From contig CACMKG010000003.1 of the NCBI GenBank assembly GCA_902614235.1, forward strand, positions 56,522 to 120,521: a stretch of DNA of 64,000 nucleotides, read 5' to 3'. Below the pieces are notes generated by a model. That model saw only the letters and a list, made by a program, of their open reading frames with translations, was not told the DNA's origin and did not search any database. Position 1 is the first letter of the stretch. Every line of letters starts with the position of its first letter. This DNA comes from an uncultured SAR86 cluster bacterium (GTDB taxonomy: Bacteria > Pseudomonadota > Gammaproteobacteria > Magnimaribacterales > AG-339-G14). The position numbers were made by a program, and so were the translations under genes. Below, piece after piece: positions 1 through 7,386 of this stretch.

Positions 1-1
1 T

Positions 2-865
2 GAAGTAGAAAAATATCAACCCGATGATTTGGAGGATATTTATAACGCTTTAGTTTTGGGTACTAAAGATTATGTAGATAAAAATGGTTTCAAAGGAATT
101 ATTATAGGATCTTCCGGGGGAATTGATTCAGCTTTGACTGCAACAATTGCCTATGATGCCCTAGGCTCCTCAAGAGTTAATACAGTGATGATGCCTTTCG
201 ATTATACAGCTGATATGAGTATAGAAGATGCAAAAGAATTGGCAGAAAACCTTTCCATTAATCATTCGGTCATCTCTATCAAAGAAATTTATGAATCCTT
301 TTCAGACGTGTTACAACCTTCCTTTGAGAATAAAGAAATTGATAAGACTGAAGAAAATCTACAATCTCGTTGCCGGGGGGTTACTTTAATGGCTCTTTCA
401 AATAAGTTAGGTTATTTGGTCTTAACGACAGGAAATAAAAGTGAAGCTGCAGTGGGTTATTCAACTTTATACGGCGACACAGCTGGAGGTTTTTCTGTAT
501 TAAAAGATGTTAGCAAGACTTTAGTTTACAGATTGTCTAACTTTAGAAATTCAAAAAATCTTGTGATACCTGAAAGAATCATCGAGAGGCCTCCTTCAGC
601 AGAATTAGCGCCTGACCAAAAAGATACCGATTCATTACCAGATTACAGTATCTTGGATCCTATTATCGAAATGTATGTCGAGAAGGATATGAGTCCATAT
701 GACATAATTTCTAAAGGTTTTGACGAGGATGAAGTAAGACGAATTTTAAGATTAATTGATTTAAATGAATATAAAAGAAGACAGGTGCCCATAGGAATTA
801 AAATTTCTGATAGAAATTTTGGAAAAGATAGAAGATATCCAATTACTAATGGATGGAAGCCCTAA
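2..865 (+). CDS. nadE: Glutamine-dependent NAD(+) synthetase, C-terminal part (5' end outside window)
   Basis: This enzyme makes NAD from deamido-NAD and ATP, using ammonia from glutamine or free ammonia, in the cytoplasm. The reading frame is open back to base 2, so the gene enters from outside the window; the TTG at 29 is not a convincing start. The visible part is the synthetase domain. It has the ATP pyrophosphatase loop SGGIDSA near bases 110-135, then the typical TTGNKSEAAVGYSTLYGD stretch and a C-terminal RRQVPIGIK segment. In glutamine-dependent enzymes a nitrilase-type glutaminase domain precedes this. It should lie upstream, but it cannot be seen here, so the short ammonia-only form is not fully excluded. 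The stop is followed by about 75 non-coding bases that hold the scpA promoter. Confidence 0.9.
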   Translation, partial: EVEKYQPDDLEDIYNALVLGTKDYVDKNGFKGIIIGSSGGIDSALTATIAYDALGSSRVNTVMMPFDYTADMSIEDAKELAENLSINHSVISIKEIYESFSDVLQPSFENKEIDKTEENLQSRCRGVTLMALSNKLGYLVLTTGNKSEAAVGYSTLYGDTAGGFSVLKDVSKTLVYRLSNFRNSKNLVIPERIIERPPSAELAPDQKDTDSLPDYSILDPIIEMYVEKDMSPYDIISKGFDEDEVRRILRLIDLNEYKRRQVPIGIKISDRNFGKDRRYPITNGWKP

Positions 866-922
866 ATCTAGGATAAATTTTTAAAAAAACCACTACATAG
901 TGTGTAAAAAGCGTTTTTGCCT

Positions 923-928
923 TATAAT
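923..928 (+). promoter_or_regulatory. Probable -10 box of the scpA promoter
   Basis: A perfect TATAAT lies 12 bases before the ATG of scpA at 941. Transcription would start near 935, leaving a leader of only about 6 bases. No good -35 hexamer is visible. The box also argues against the upstream in-frame TTG at 917, because that start would lie ahead of the transcript. Confidence 0.55.
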
Positions 929-940
929 TGCGCTATATTT

Positions 941-1756
941 ATGGTTAAAACGTCTGTTTTTCAGCCCAAACAAGCTGAATTTAACCTTGCAATTCTTAAT
1001 GGCGAGGAAGTATCTCTACCTTCAGATGACTTATATATCCCTCCAAATGCGTTAAAGATTTTTTTGGAATCTTTTGAAGGGCCTCTTGATCTACTGCTGT
1101 ATTTTATAAAAAAACAAAATTTAAATATTTTAGAAATAGACGTTTCTAGAATCACTGATCAATACGTTCAATACATTGAATTAATGGAAAAGATTCAATT
1201 TGATTTAGTCGGAGAGTATCTTGTGATGGCGGCTTACTTAACAGAAATCAAATCAAGGATGATGTTGCCTAAAGAATTTGACGATGAAAATGAAGAGGAA
1301 GATCCTAGATCTGAATTAATTAGAAGACTTCAAGAATATGAGCGCTACAAAGAAGCGTCTAATAAGATTGAAGAGCTACCTAGAGTAAATAGAGATTTTT
1401 ATATTGCTTCTTCTGCATTACCTGAATTTGAATCAAAAGAAAATCTTCCTTCTGTTGATTTAAGTCAAATAGCTCAAGTTTTTGCTGAATTGATAGAAAG
1501 ACAGAAATTAAATGTCAGTCATGTAATAGAATTTGAAAAACTTTCTACCAGAGAAAAAATGTCTTACATTCTTGATCTTTTGGTGAATGAAAAATATTTA
1601 GATTTTTTTAAAATTTGTCTTATCGAAGAAGGAAAAATTGGAATCATTGTTAATTTTCTAGCTATGCTGGAATTAGTCAAAGATTCTTTGATCACTTTAA
1701 TCCAGTCCGAAGATTTTGGGCAAATTCATCTATCGGCGAAAGAGGAAATTCACTGA
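941..1756 (+). CDS. scpA: Segregation and condensation protein A
   Basis: ScpA is the kleisin subunit of the SMC-ScpAB condensin, which compacts and separates the chromosome. The protein is 271 residues from the ATG at 941. The kleisin N-terminus is clear (LESFEGPLDLLLYFIKKQ at about residues 42-59), followed by ILEIDVSRITDQY and the helical MAAYLTEIKSRMMLP segment. An acidic linker and a winged-helix C-terminus follow. A TTG eight codons earlier (917) is in frame, but a TATAAT box sits between the two, so the ATG is preferred. The stop lies one base before the ATG of scpB, so the two genes are co-transcribed, as usual for partner subunits. Confidence 0.93.
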   Translation: MVKTSVFQPKQAEFNLAILNGEEVSLPSDDLYIPPNALKIFLESFEGPLDLLLYFIKKQNLNILEIDVSRITDQYVQYIELMEKIQFDLVGEYLVMAAYLTEIKSRMMLPKEFDDENEEEDPRSELIRRLQEYERYKEASNKIEELPRVNRDFYIASSALPEFESKENLPSVDLSQIAQVFAELIERQKLNVSHVIEFEKLSTREKMSYILDLLVNEKYLDFFKICLIEEGKIGIIVNFLAMLELVKDSLITLIQSEDFGQIHLSAKEEIH

Positions 1757-1757
1757 T

Positions 1758-2348
1758 ATGACTGAAAAAATAGAAAAGATTGTCGAATCTCTATTGCTAT
1801 CGTCTTCAAGACCTCTGACTGAAGCTGAAATTTTGAAGGCTTTCAATGATTCAGATGATGTGAATTCAGCAGAAATTAAAGAGGCACTTAATAAGCTTGA
1901 GAATTTTTACTCAGAGCGCAGTATTGAACTGGTTAAGGTGGCTAATGGATACAGATTGAAGGTTAAGCAAGAATATTCCACTTGGATATCAAAACTTTGG
2001 GAAACGAAGCCTCAAAAGTTTTCTCGAGCAATGATGGAAACTCTTGCTTTAATTGCTTATAAACAACCAATCACTAGGGCTGAGATTGAAGAGGTAAGAG
2101 GAGTTTCTGTGAGTAGTCAAATTATAAGAAATTTAATGGATCGAGGATGGATTAAAGTAGTAGGCCATAGGGATGTTCCTGGAAGACCTTCTTTGCTATC
2201 CACTACGAAGGATTTTTTAGACGACTTGAATTTAAGAAAATTATCAGATTTGCCTGAATTACCTGACATAGGAAATATACCAGAAGAAATTCAGATGCCA
2301 CTGCTTATTGAAGAGCAAAAAGAGGATTCAGCCTCGATTCAGGAATAA
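1758..2348 (+). CDS. scpB: Segregation and condensation protein B
   Basis: ScpB dimerises and binds the ScpA kleisin in the SMC condensin complex. The protein is 196 residues from the ATG at 1758, with AGAGGAAA acting as ribosome-binding site inside the end of scpA. A TTG at 1716 is in frame but would give a 40-base overlap and is not favoured. The two winged-helix domains show typical family stretches: EKIVESLLLSSSRPLTEAEI near the N-terminus and MMETLALIAYKQPITRAEIE with IRNLMDRGWIKVVGHRDVPG in the middle. The C-terminal tail is acidic, as is common. rluB starts two bases after the stop, forming scpA-scpB-rluB. Confidence 0.93.
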   Translation: MTEKIEKIVESLLLSSSRPLTEAEILKAFNDSDDVNSAEIKEALNKLENFYSERSIELVKVANGYRLKVKQEYSTWISKLWETKPQKFSRAMMETLALIAYKQPITRAEIEEVRGVSVSSQIIRNLMDRGWIKVVGHRDVPGRPSLLSTTKDFLDDLNLRKLSDLPELPDIGNIPEEIQMPLLIEEQKEDSASIQE

Positions 2349-2350
2349 AA

Positions 2351-3061
2351 ATGGCAGTTCGCCTTCAAAAGGCTGTCGCAGATGCTGGCATCTGTTCAAG
2401 AAGAAAAGCTGAATTGCTTATTGAATCTGGAAGAGTCTTTTTAAACGATAAAAAAGCTAGATTAGGCGATAAAGTAGAAGCTGGAGATAAAATATTTATT
2501 GACGGCAAAGAGATTAAATTAACTCCTTCAAAAAAAAGACTTATTATTTATCACAAGCCACTAGGTGAGATCTGTTCGAAATCAGGATATGGCAAGCCAA
2601 CAGTTTTTGACAATCTTCCAATTTTAAAAAACTCTAGATGGGTGGCTTTAGGTAGATTAGACATAAACACAAGCGGACTACTTTTATTTTCAAATGATGG
2701 AGTTTTAGCTAACAAAATAATACATCCGAAGAAACAAGTAGAAAGGGAGTATCTAGCAAGAATAAGAGGCAAACCAACGGAGGAAGATTTAGAAAAGCTT
2801 TTAAAAGGCATAAAAATAGAAGGAGATTTTTTAAAATTTACCGATGTTGTTAGAGGGAGGACCACTAAATCTCATACTTGGTTTGCCATGGTTATTATGG
2901 AAGGCAAAAATAGAGCAGTTAGAAAATTATGGAACAGTTTAGGCTTTGAAGTTTCGAGACTAAAGAGGACAAGATTAGGGCATATCTTTTTGCCCGCTGA
3001 TCTTTCTCCTGGCAAATTTAGAGATTTAGAGGATAAAGAGATTAAGGAGTTTCTTAAGTAA
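2351..3061 (+). CDS. rluB: 23S rRNA pseudouridine synthase B
   Basis: RluB converts a uridine in helix 80 of 23S rRNA (position 2605 in E. coli) to pseudouridine. The protein is 236 residues. An S4 RNA-binding domain occupies about residues 1-55 (RLQKAVADAGICSRRKAE), followed by the RsuA-type catalytic domain with GRLDINTSGLLLFSNDG, where Asp104 is the catalytic residue. The C-terminal GKNRAVRKLW stretch is typical of RluB/RluE/RsuA. The link to scpB is widespread and supports RluB over RluE. The basic C-terminal extension of many RluB proteins is absent, in keeping with a reduced genome. The 3' end overlaps the convergent phosphatase gene by 8 bases. Confidence 0.9.
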   Translation: MAVRLQKAVADAGICSRRKAELLIESGRVFLNDKKARLGDKVEAGDKIFIDGKEIKLTPSKKRLIIYHKPLGEICSKSGYGKPTVFDNLPILKNSRWVALGRLDINTSGLLLFSNDGVLANKIIHPKKQVEREYLARIRGKPTEEDLEKLLKGIKIEGDFLKFTDVVRGRTTKSHTWFAMVIMEGKNRAVRKLWNSLGFEVSRLKRTRLGHIFLPADLSPGKFRDLEDKEIKEFLK

Positions 3062-3719
3062 AAGTAAGGATTTCTTTAATATTCTTTATATTAAAGCCGT
3101 TTTTATTAGCAGGAAATTTTTTATCCTTTATATACCCATATTCAGCAAAAACAGGGGTTATATTTGCATTTCTTGCAGCTTCAAGATCTCGCCAATTATC
3201 GCCCACATAAAGTGTATCTTCGGGATGTTGATTCAGTTTTTTTAAAGCATATTTTAATGTGGCTGGATCAGGTTTTCTCAAATTTTCAACGTCATCGGGA
3301 CAAACCAATATTTTTGCTTTTTTGTTCCATCCCAAAGATTTGAATATTTGAGCTGAAAATATTTTTGGTTTATTGGTGACTATTCCCCAAAGCATTTTTC
3401 TTTCTTCAAACAAAGAAATAACTTCATCCACTCCTTCGAAAGGCTTCGAATCTAAAAAGACCTTTTTATAGGCCCTTAACAGAGCATTTCTTTTTTCTTC
3501 AAAATTAATACTTTGCTCATCTATGTTAAACCCCAAAGTTACTAAGGCTCCAGCTCCATCAGATACCTTTTCTCTTACTTTTTCAAATTCTTGACTTTCT
3601 TTGCCTTCTTTTTTTAAAACTTCATTCAAGGCTATATGAAATTCTTTAGCTGTATCCAAAAGTGTGCCATCTAAGTCAAATAGAAATAATTTATATTTTT
3701 TATTTAGATTTTTCTGCAT
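3054..3719 (-). CDS. HAD phosphatase, probably MupP (N-acetylmuramate 6-phosphate phosphatase) or Gph
   Basis: This is a 221-residue HAD-superfamily phosphatase. Motif I is DLDGT with Asp15 and Asp17, motif II is in VTNKPK, and motif IV is VGDNWRDLEAARNA. The sequence fits the phosphoglycolate phosphatase (Gph) group, which also contains MupP, the phosphatase acting on MurNAc 6-phosphate in the cell-wall recycling route of pseudomonads. MupP lies directly downstream of ubiG in Pseudomonas, and the same arrangement here favours MupP. The sequence alone cannot separate the two. The start overlaps the end of ubiG by 20 bases, and the 3' end overlaps rluB tail to tail by 8 bases, leaving no room for a terminator. 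Confidence 0.75.
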   Translation of the reverse strand: MQKNLNKKYKLFLFDLDGTLLDTAKEFHIALNEVLKKEGKESQEFEKVREKVSDGAGALVTLGFNIDEQSINFEEKRNALLRAYKKVFLDSKPFEGVDEVISLFEERKMLWGIVTNKPKIFSAQIFKSLGWNKKAKILVCPDDVENLRKPDPATLKYALKKLNQHPEDTLYVGDNWRDLEAARNANITPVFAEYGYIKDKKFPANKNGFNIKNIKEILTFT

Positions 3720-4395
3720 GGATTAAGTAGTTTACGTCTACGTCTTTTCCAAGCCAATATTTCTTAGTAAGAGGGTTATAACTCATCCCAATAATTTCCT
3801 TTACCTCTAAATTAGAATTTCTCATCATATTTGAAAGTTCGGAAGGTTTGATAAATTTCTTGAACTCATGAGTGCCTTTAGGCAAAAGATTTAAAATATA
3901 TTCCGCCCCTATGATTGCAAAAAGAAAAGATTTAGGATTTCTGTTTATTGTTGAAAAAACTATAGTTCCTCCTGGTTTGCATAAATCTGAACAAGTTTTC
4001 ACCAATTGTTGTGGATCTGGAACATGCTCAATTGCTTCTAAGCAGGTTACTACATCAAACGCTTCTTTTTTTTCTGGTAACAGCTCTTCGGCTTCTCCAT
4101 TAATGTATGTTACATCGCAATTAGTTTTTTTTGCATGAATTTGTGCTGTATTAATCGCAACATCAGATATATCGATGCCGGTAACGTTGGCCCCAAAATT
4201 ATGTAAAGCTTCTACTAGCAATCCACCACCACAAGCGACATCAATTACATTTTTATTTTTTAAATCAACTTTTTCAGAAATATAATTAGATCTCAAAGGG
4301 TTGATAATATGAAGCGGGGCAAATTTTCCATTGGGGTCCCACCATTCCTCAGCAATTTTATTAAATTTTTCTTTTTCCGATGGATCGATATTCAT
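3700..4395 (-). CDS. ubiG: Ubiquinone biosynthesis O-methyltransferase
   Basis: UbiG does both O-methylation steps of ubiquinone synthesis with S-adenosylmethionine. The protein is 231 residues, the normal length. It opens with the family signature around FNKIAEEWWDPNGKFAPLH, followed by the SAM-binding loop VIDVACGGGLLVEAL (about residues 50-63) and the post-motif VTCLEAIEHVPDP. The gene is transcribed leftward and is followed by the HAD phosphatase, with a 20-base overlap. Its start faces pntAA across a 64-base gap, so divergent promoters must share that short interval. Start choice is simple because MNIDPSEKEKFN fits the family N-terminus. Confidence 0.94.
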   Translation of the reverse strand: MNIDPSEKEKFNKIAEEWWDPNGKFAPLHIINPLRSNYISEKVDLKNKNVIDVACGGGLLVEALHNFGANVTGIDISDVAINTAQIHAKKTNCDVTYINGEAEELLPEKKEAFDVVTCLEAIEHVPDPQQLVKTCSDLCKPGGTIVFSTINRNPKSFLFAIIGAEYILNLLPKGTHEFKKFIKPSELSNMMRNSNLEVKEIIGMSYNPLTKKYWLGKDVDVNYLIHAEKSK

Positions 4396-4459
4396 TACAG
4401 AAGCATTATGTTAGATTTAATAGTTTTTTGTCATTAAAATTAAGTAAATTTATATTCAT

Positions 4460-5587
4460 ATGAAAATTTTTTTTCCTAAAGAGCTAGATTCAGAGGCAAG
4501 AATTTCAATCACTCCTGATTTTTTAAAAAAATATATTGATAGTGGTTTAAAAGTTTCTGTGCAAACAAGTATTGGTTTGCATCTCGGATTTAAAGATGAA
4601 ATTTATAAAGAACTTGGCGCTGAAATAGTAGATCGAAAAAAGGGTCTTAAAGAAGGAAATATTATTTGTTCTGTAAACAAATTATCTGGGGAGGATTTAA
4701 TTGATGTAAAAGAAAATTCTCTAATTGTTAGTTTTTTGGATCCTTTTAACGATAAAGGATTAGTTGAAGACTTAAAAGCAAAGAATATTTCTTCAATCAG
4801 TATGGAGTTAATCCCAAGAACTACTCGAGCTCAAAAAATGGACGCACTGAGTTCGCAAGCAAATTTAGGTGGGTATGCAGCAGTTTTAATAGCTTCTAAT
4901 ATTCTTTCCAAGTCTTTTCCTATGATGATGACAGCAGCTGGAACAATTTCACCTTCCAAAGTTTTTGTTGTTGGTGTAGGTGTGGCTGGTCTTCAAGCAA
5001 TTGCTACAGCGAAAAGATTAGGCGCTAAAGTTGAAGCTTTTGATACTAGGCCGGTTGTTGAGGAGCAAGTAAAATCTTTAGGTGCAAGATTTGTCAAAAT
5101 CGATATTGGAGAAACTGAGGAAACATCTCAAGGTTACGCAAAGGAATTAACAGCTGAACAGATAGATCTTCAAAGAGCTGGGATGAAAAAAGTATGCTCA
5201 AACTCTGATGTAATAATTACGACCGCTCAAGTTTTTGGGCGCAAAGCTCCCATTATTATCACTTCAGAAATGATAGAAGATATGAATCCTGGTAGCGTAA
5301 TCGTAGATATGGCTGTTGGAACTGGTGGGAATGTCGAGGGTTCAAAACCAAATGAAAATGTAGATTTAAACGGTATAACTATTGTAGGTAATACAAATCT
5401 TCCTGGAGAAGTTGCTGTACATGCTAGCCAAGTTTATTCTGCAAATATATTTAATCTTATTGATGAATTTTGGGATCAAAAAAATTCCATATTAGAAATT
5501 ACAACTAGCGACGAGATATTATCTGGATGTCTTGTTACGCATAAAGGAGAATTTGTAAACTCCATAGTAAAAGAGAGGTACAGCTGA
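4460..5587 (+). CDS. pntAA: NAD(P) transhydrogenase subunit alpha part 1 (NAD-binding domain I)
   Basis: This subunit binds NAD(H) in the proton-translocating transhydrogenase, which makes NADPH from NADH using the proton gradient. The protein is 375 residues and is soluble. The N-terminal alanine-dehydrogenase-like half starts MKIFFPKELDSEARIS; the Rossmann half has VFVVGVGVAGLQAIATAKRLGA and VEAFDTRPVVEEQVKS, then the mobile loop near YAKELTAEQIDLQ. The alpha chain is split here, as in Rhodospirillum and many marine bacteria; E. coli has one longer PntA. The stop and the next ATG share a base (5587), giving a tightly coupled three-gene operon. Confidence 0.95.
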   Translation: MKIFFPKELDSEARISITPDFLKKYIDSGLKVSVQTSIGLHLGFKDEIYKELGAEIVDRKKGLKEGNIICSVNKLSGEDLIDVKENSLIVSFLDPFNDKGLVEDLKAKNISSISMELIPRTTRAQKMDALSSQANLGGYAAVLIASNILSKSFPMMMTAAGTISPSKVFVVGVGVAGLQAIATAKRLGAKVEAFDTRPVVEEQVKSLGARFVKIDIGETEETSQGYAKELTAEQIDLQRAGMKKVCSNSDVIITTAQVFGRKAPIIITSEMIEDMNPGSVIVDMAVGTGGNVEGSKPNENVDLNGITIVGNTNLPGEVAVHASQVYSANIFNLIDEFWDQKNSILEITTSDEILSGCLVTHKGEFVNSIVKERYS

Positions 5588-5868
5588 TGGATAGTCTTTT
5601 CATAATGTTATTGTTTGTTTTGATCTTAGCAATATTTTTAGGCTTTGAATTAATTAATAAAGTTCCATCTACTCTTCATACGCCTTTAATGTCAGGGGCA
5701 AATGCAATATCAGGAATAACTATCGTAGGTGCAATTCTTTCATCAGGTTCTGATAGCGTTCTCTTGACTACGATTCTAGGCACAGGAGCGGTTTTTTTTG
5801 CAACTATAAATGTTGTGGGTGGCTATTTAGTAACAAATAGAATGCTAGGGATGTTTAAAAAGAAATGA
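5587..5868 (+). CDS. pntAB: NAD(P) transhydrogenase subunit alpha part 2 (membrane domain)
   Basis: This is a 93-residue membrane protein that supplies part of the transmembrane domain II of transhydrogenase. Three hydrophobic helices can be seen: residues about 4-22, about 34-55 and about 60-82. The second is preceded by the conserved VPSTLHTPLMSGANAISG segment that is diagnostic of PntAB. It begins inside the stop of pntAA and overlaps pntB by 4 bases, so the three subunits should be made in fixed proportion. The length and motif leave little doubt about the call. Confidence 0.94.
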   Translation: MDSLFIMLLFVLILAIFLGFELINKVPSTLHTPLMSGANAISGITIVGAILSSGSDSVLLTTILGTGAVFFATINVVGGYLVTNRMLGMFKKK

Positions 5869-7274
5869 ATATGTTTTTTCAGTCGGAACTTTTCGTAAAC
5901 CTATCTTACATATTGGCTTCAATCTTATTTATTTTTGGATTAAAAATGCTCAGTTCTCCCGAGACGGCGCAGAGAGGTAATTTAATATCTGCTTTAGGAA
6001 TGCTCTTAGCAATTATTGTAACTTTAATGGGTAACAATATAATTTCTTATCAGTGGCTTGCTATAGCACTTATTGCCGGCGCAATCGTAGGGGCTTCAGC
6101 TGCGTCTTTTGTAAAAATGACTACTATGCCTGAATTAGTAGCATTATTTAATGGTTTTGGAGGAATAGCTAGTTTGCTTGTGGGTTCAGCAGAGTTTTTA
6201 AATATAACTTCTTCATTGAATGTAATCGCTCTCACAGCTGTTTTTTTGACCGTTTTAATTGGTGGAGTAACTTTTACTGGCAGTTTGTTAGCTTTTGGAA
6301 AGTTATCTGAAATTATTAACGGCAAACCTTTTCTATATTTTGGTCAGAGAGCAGTTCTAACCATTTTTATTTTCTTATCTTTTATACTAGGAATCGAAAT
6401 TGTTGTAGATAGTGGGCTTCTAGGAATCTCAAGATTCTATCTTTTAGTTTTCCTAACCATAACCGCTTTAATATTGGGAGTTTTACTGACAGCTCCTATT
6501 GGCGGTGCTGACATGCCCGTAATTATAGCTTTATTAAATAGTTATTCAGGTGTAGCTGCTGCTGCTGCTGGTTTTGTAATCAATAATAATGTTTTGATTG
6601 TGGCTGGTTCATTAGTTGGTGCTAGTGGTTTGATACTTACAAACATTATGTGCAAAGCCATGAATAGATCCTTAATGAACGTTCTTTTTGGAGGCTTTGG
6701 AGCTGTTTCTTCATCAGAAGGAAATAAATCTGGAGAAATACAAGGGGAAGTCAAGCCAATTAATACTTCAGATGCATATTTAATTCTAGAGGCAGCGAAT
6801 TCTGTTTTATTTGTTCCTGGGTATGGGATGGCAGTGTCTCAAGCTCAACACAGTGTAAGAGAATTAGGAGAACTATTAGAAGAAAATGGATGCGAGGTAA
6901 ATTATGGTATTCATCCTGTTGCAGGACGAATGCCTGGGCATATGAATGTTCTATTAGCCGAAGCCAATGTATCTTATGATTTGTTAGTTGAGCCTGATGA
7001 TGTGAATCCAATTATGGATACTGTAGATGTTTGCGTTGTTATTGGGGCAAATGACGTTGTTAATCCTGATGCCAGAGAAAATGAGGGTAGCCCAATTTAT
7101 GGTATGCCTGTCATAGAAGTGGATAGAGCTAAAACCGTTTTTATCCTCAAAAGATCCATGGCTTCCGGGTTTGCTGGAATAGATAATCCTCTTTTTCTAA
7201 AAGAAAATTCAAGAATGTTATTTGGAGATGCTAAAGAATCAATTTCCACTTTGGTCTCTGAATTTAAGTCTTAA
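5865..7274 (+). CDS. pntB: NAD(P) transhydrogenase subunit beta
   Basis: The beta subunit holds most of the membrane helices of domain II and the NADP(H)-binding domain III. The protein is 469 residues. The first 270 or so form about eight or nine hydrophobic helices with the conserved MTTMPELVALFNGFGG and GADMPVIIALLNSYSG loops. The C-terminal domain III has the VPGYGMAVSQAQHSV motif, the GIHPVAGRMPGHMNVLLAEA stretch and VVIGANDVVNPDA, all typical of NADP binding. The gene starts at ATG 5865, overlapping pntAB by 4 bases; a second ATG two codons later is possible. The stop codon is part of an 18-base perfect palindrome. Confidence 0.95.
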   Translation: MNMFFQSELFVNLSYILASILFIFGLKMLSSPETAQRGNLISALGMLLAIIVTLMGNNIISYQWLAIALIAGAIVGASAASFVKMTTMPELVALFNGFGGIASLLVGSAEFLNITSSLNVIALTAVFLTVLIGGVTFTGSLLAFGKLSEIINGKPFLYFGQRAVLTIFIFLSFILGIEIVVDSGLLGISRFYLLVFLTITALILGVLLTAPIGGADMPVIIALLNSYSGVAAAAAGFVINNNVLIVAGSLVGASGLILTNIMCKAMNRSLMNVLFGGFGAVSSSEGNKSGEIQGEVKPINTSDAYLILEAANSVLFVPGYGMAVSQAQHSVRELGELLEENGCEVNYGIHPVAGRMPGHMNVLLAEANVSYDLLVEPDDVNPIMDTVDVCVVIGANDVVNPDARENEGSPIYGMPVIEVDRAKTVFILKRSMASGFAGIDNPLFLKENSRMLFGDAKESISTLVSEFKS

Positions 7275-7288
7275 ATTAGCTAATTTAA
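7271..7288. repeat. Perfect 18-base palindrome over the pntB stop codon
   Basis: TTAAATTAGCTAATTTAA reads the same on both strands and includes the TAA of pntB. There is no GC-rich stem or T-run after it, so it is not a classical intrinsic terminator. It lies 22 bases upstream of the gyrA extended -10 box, so an operator role is possible. In sequence this AT-rich, chance is also possible. Confidence 0.4.
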
Positions 7289-7309
7289 AGCCTTTATTAT
7301 GCTGCTAGA

Positions 7310-7318
7310 TGGTATAAT
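7310..7318 (+). promoter_or_regulatory. Extended -10 promoter of gyrA
   Basis: TGGTATAAT matches the extended -10 consensus (TG, one base, TATAAT). No -35 hexamer is evident, which is normal for extended -10 promoters. Transcription would start near 7325 and give a leader of about 60 bases, unlike the leaderless genes elsewhere in the window. Confidence 0.6.
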
Positions 7319-7386
7319 TTAGACTTTGAAATTGCATACATTTTTAAAAAAAACTTTAATCTTTTTTATTAAAAATTCCTCATTTT

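Noticed and set aside
917..940. TTG 917 as the scpA start
   Set aside because: A perfect TATAAT lies between this codon and ATG 941, and the extra eight residues do not match the family N-terminus.
7271..7288. Intrinsic terminator after pntB
   Set aside because: The palindrome has no GC core and no following T-run, so it does not meet the usual form. No GC-rich terminators were recognised elsewhere either.
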